In this document: positions 35,502-36,776 of the stretch, piece by piece
Layout: each line of letters begins with the position of its first letter
How positions within the stretch are numbered: position 1 is the first letter of the stretch
Assembly: GCA_016281825.1 (NCBI GenBank)
Contig: JAEEJI010000032.1
Location: forward strand, 1-36,776
Source: Muribaculaceae bacterium
GTDB taxonomy: Bacteria; Bacteroidota; Bacteroidia; Bacteroidales; Muribaculaceae
DNA: 36,776 bases
Reading direction: 5' to 3'
Translations under genes and position numbers: made by a program
The notes under the pieces: generated by a model
Seen by the model: the letters and a program-made list of their open reading frames with translations, nothing else
What the model was told of the DNA's origin: nothing
Database searches by the model: none

Positions 35502-36515
35502 TTACTTGACGCGAAGGACTTTTCCTGACTGTACCTTGTCGCCCTTGATGCCGTTCATCTTCTTGAGTTGAGCGACTGTTGTGCCGTTGCGCGATGCAAT
35601 CTTGCCTAGGCTGTCGCCCTTGCGCACCTTGTAGGTGCTGCGCTGTGCTGTGCGCTGACGGGTCTTGGTGTCATACTTGTGACCGCGGCTCGACTTGCTG
35701 TAGCTAGCTTTGCTTGAGCTCGAGCTGTAGCCTGTGCTGCGCACGGCAGCATAGCGGCGGCTGGGAGCATACGACCGGCTCTCGGTGTAGGTACTCTTAT
35801 TAAAGGTATAAGAGTCGGTGTGCGTGGTGCGGCTAGCAAAGTCGATGATGGCTGCAGGGTTGATGGCGTAGCCCATGAAACGGGTCTCGAAGTGCAGGTG
35901 CGGACCTGTACTGCGACCGGTGTTACCGCTGATGGCGATGGGCTGGCCAGCCTTGACAAACTGATTGGGCTGAACGAGGAAGCGGGTCAGGTGGCCATAG
36001 ACGGTCTCCAGTCCGTTGTCGTGACGCAAAATCACATAGAAGCCATATCCACCGCGTTCAAACTTGGTGAGACGCACCTTTCCGGTGAATGCTGCATAGA
36101 CAGTGTCGCCCACCGCTGCGCGCATGTCCACACCCTTGTGTACACGGCGGAACGCGGGACGATATCCATAAGGCGATGTGATGTAGTTGCCCTTGAGTGG
36201 CATGTGGAAACCGCGAACGTCAATGACCTTGGTTTGCGGGACATTGGCATTCTTGTAGGGGTTCACACGGTCGCTCTCCCAACCCTCGGTGTAGATGTCG
36301 GGTTCGGGTTCTTCCTCTTCGTAGAGTTGCGAGGCATATTTTTGCGCCTCCTCGAGTTTAATTTGATCCTGGATGCGCGACTGGCGAGCCAGCAGATCTT
36401 TGTGCATCCGGCTGTTGTTACTTGCGCTCTGTAAATTCTGTGCTTGTGCTGGGCAAACGGTCAGTGCCATGACGGCGATGACGGCTGCTCCCAAAATATT
36501 CTGTAATTTAATCAT
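35502..36515 (-). CDS. M23 metallopeptidase with C-terminal LysM domain
   Basis: RVHKGVDMRAAVGDTVYAAFTGKV, SGNTGRSTGPHLHFETRFMG, C-terminal YKVRKGDSLGKIASRNGTTVAQLKKMNGIKGDKVQSGKVLRVK. Confidence 0.92.
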   Translation of the reverse strand: MIKLQNILGAAVIAVMALTVCPAQAQNLQSASNNSRMHKDLLARQSRIQDQIKLEEAQKYASQLYEEEEPEPDIYTEGWESDRVNPYKNANVPQTKVIDVRGFHMPLKGNYITSPYGYRPAFRRVHKGVDMRAAVGDTVYAAFTGKVRLTKFERGGYGFYVILRHDNGLETVYGHLTRFLVQPNQFVKAGQPIAISGNTGRSTGPHLHFETRFMGYAINPAAIIDFASRTTHTDSYTFNKSTYTESRSYAPSRRYAAVRSTGYSSSSSKASYSKSSRGHKYDTKTRQRTAQRSTYKVRKGDSLGKIASRNGTTVAQLKKMNGIKGDKVQSGKVLRVK

Positions 36516-36524
36516 ATTCAGTTA

Positions 36525-36776
36525 TTAAAGTAAATCAAAGAAGAAGATGACGGCAGCAAACTTTCGGTCGATGCCTTTTGCCGAGCCGACATTGCGGTTG
36601 CTGCTGTCGCGCACGGTGCCGTCGCTCTCAATCTTTCCGACGTAGCTGTTGCTGCTGTTGCGCACAGTTCCGTCACTGTAAATCTTGCCCATGTAAGAAT
36701 TGCTGCGGTTGCGGATGGTACCGTCACTCTCAATCTTTCCAACATAGCTGTTGCTGCTGTTGCGGATGGTGCCGTC
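36525..36776 (-). CDS. 5-fold beta-flower-like repeat protein (C-terminal part; N-terminus beyond window)
   Basis: Reverse-strand frame gives DGTIRNSSNSYVGKIES DGTIRNRSNSYMGKIYS DGTVRNSSNSYVGKIES DGTVRDSSNRNVGSAKG IDRKFAAVIFFFDLL*. The ORF listed at 36518..36745 is a wrong frame. Confidence 0.75.
   Translation of the reverse strand, partial: DGTIRNSSNSYVGKIESDGTIRNRSNSYMGKIYSDGTVRNSSNSYVGKIESDGTVRDSSNRNVGSAKGIDRKFAAVIFFFDLL

Overview
This 36.8 kb window looks like a chromosomal segment of a gut-type Bacteroidales (Muribaculaceae/Prevotella-like). The basis is gene content plus many Bacteroidetes-type -7 boxes (TAnnTTTG). Housekeeping and near-core genes: trkA-like (partial), a PreA-like dihydropyrimidine dehydrogenase with an N-terminal Cys cluster, a PNPOx/NimA-like protein, DUF4292 lipoprotein, TPR protein, dut, dgt, a P-loop+CYTH fusion, NUDIX, a UpxY/NusG-like protein, rpmH (absent from the ORF track), efp, dnaB, radC, a GT2, sbcD, sbcC, fabG, a DUF695-like protein, a thioredoxin-like protein, an M23+LysM peptidase and a partial beta-flower-like repeat protein. 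Surface or accessory genes: a 1531-aa LRR protein with a T9SS-type C-terminus, an LRR+dockerin protein and a CUB-like+dockerin protein. The segment at about 20.1-26.2 kb is the most unusual part. Two ~130 bp direct repeats bracket an LRR-dockerin gene, an AAA+ ATPase with an Asn in Walker B, and two orphan genes. One orphan has an operator-like promoter and a ~250 nt leader with competing stems. An uncharacterised acidic ORF just downstream heads an apparent operon with sbcD-sbcC. The intergenic DNA also carries several families of short-period tandem repeats (7-bp at about ten loci, 9-bp at two) and small hairpin repeats that ordinary annotation does not explain. I found no CRISPR array, tRNA, rRNA or transposase gene. 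All calls are by eye; no database search was run.
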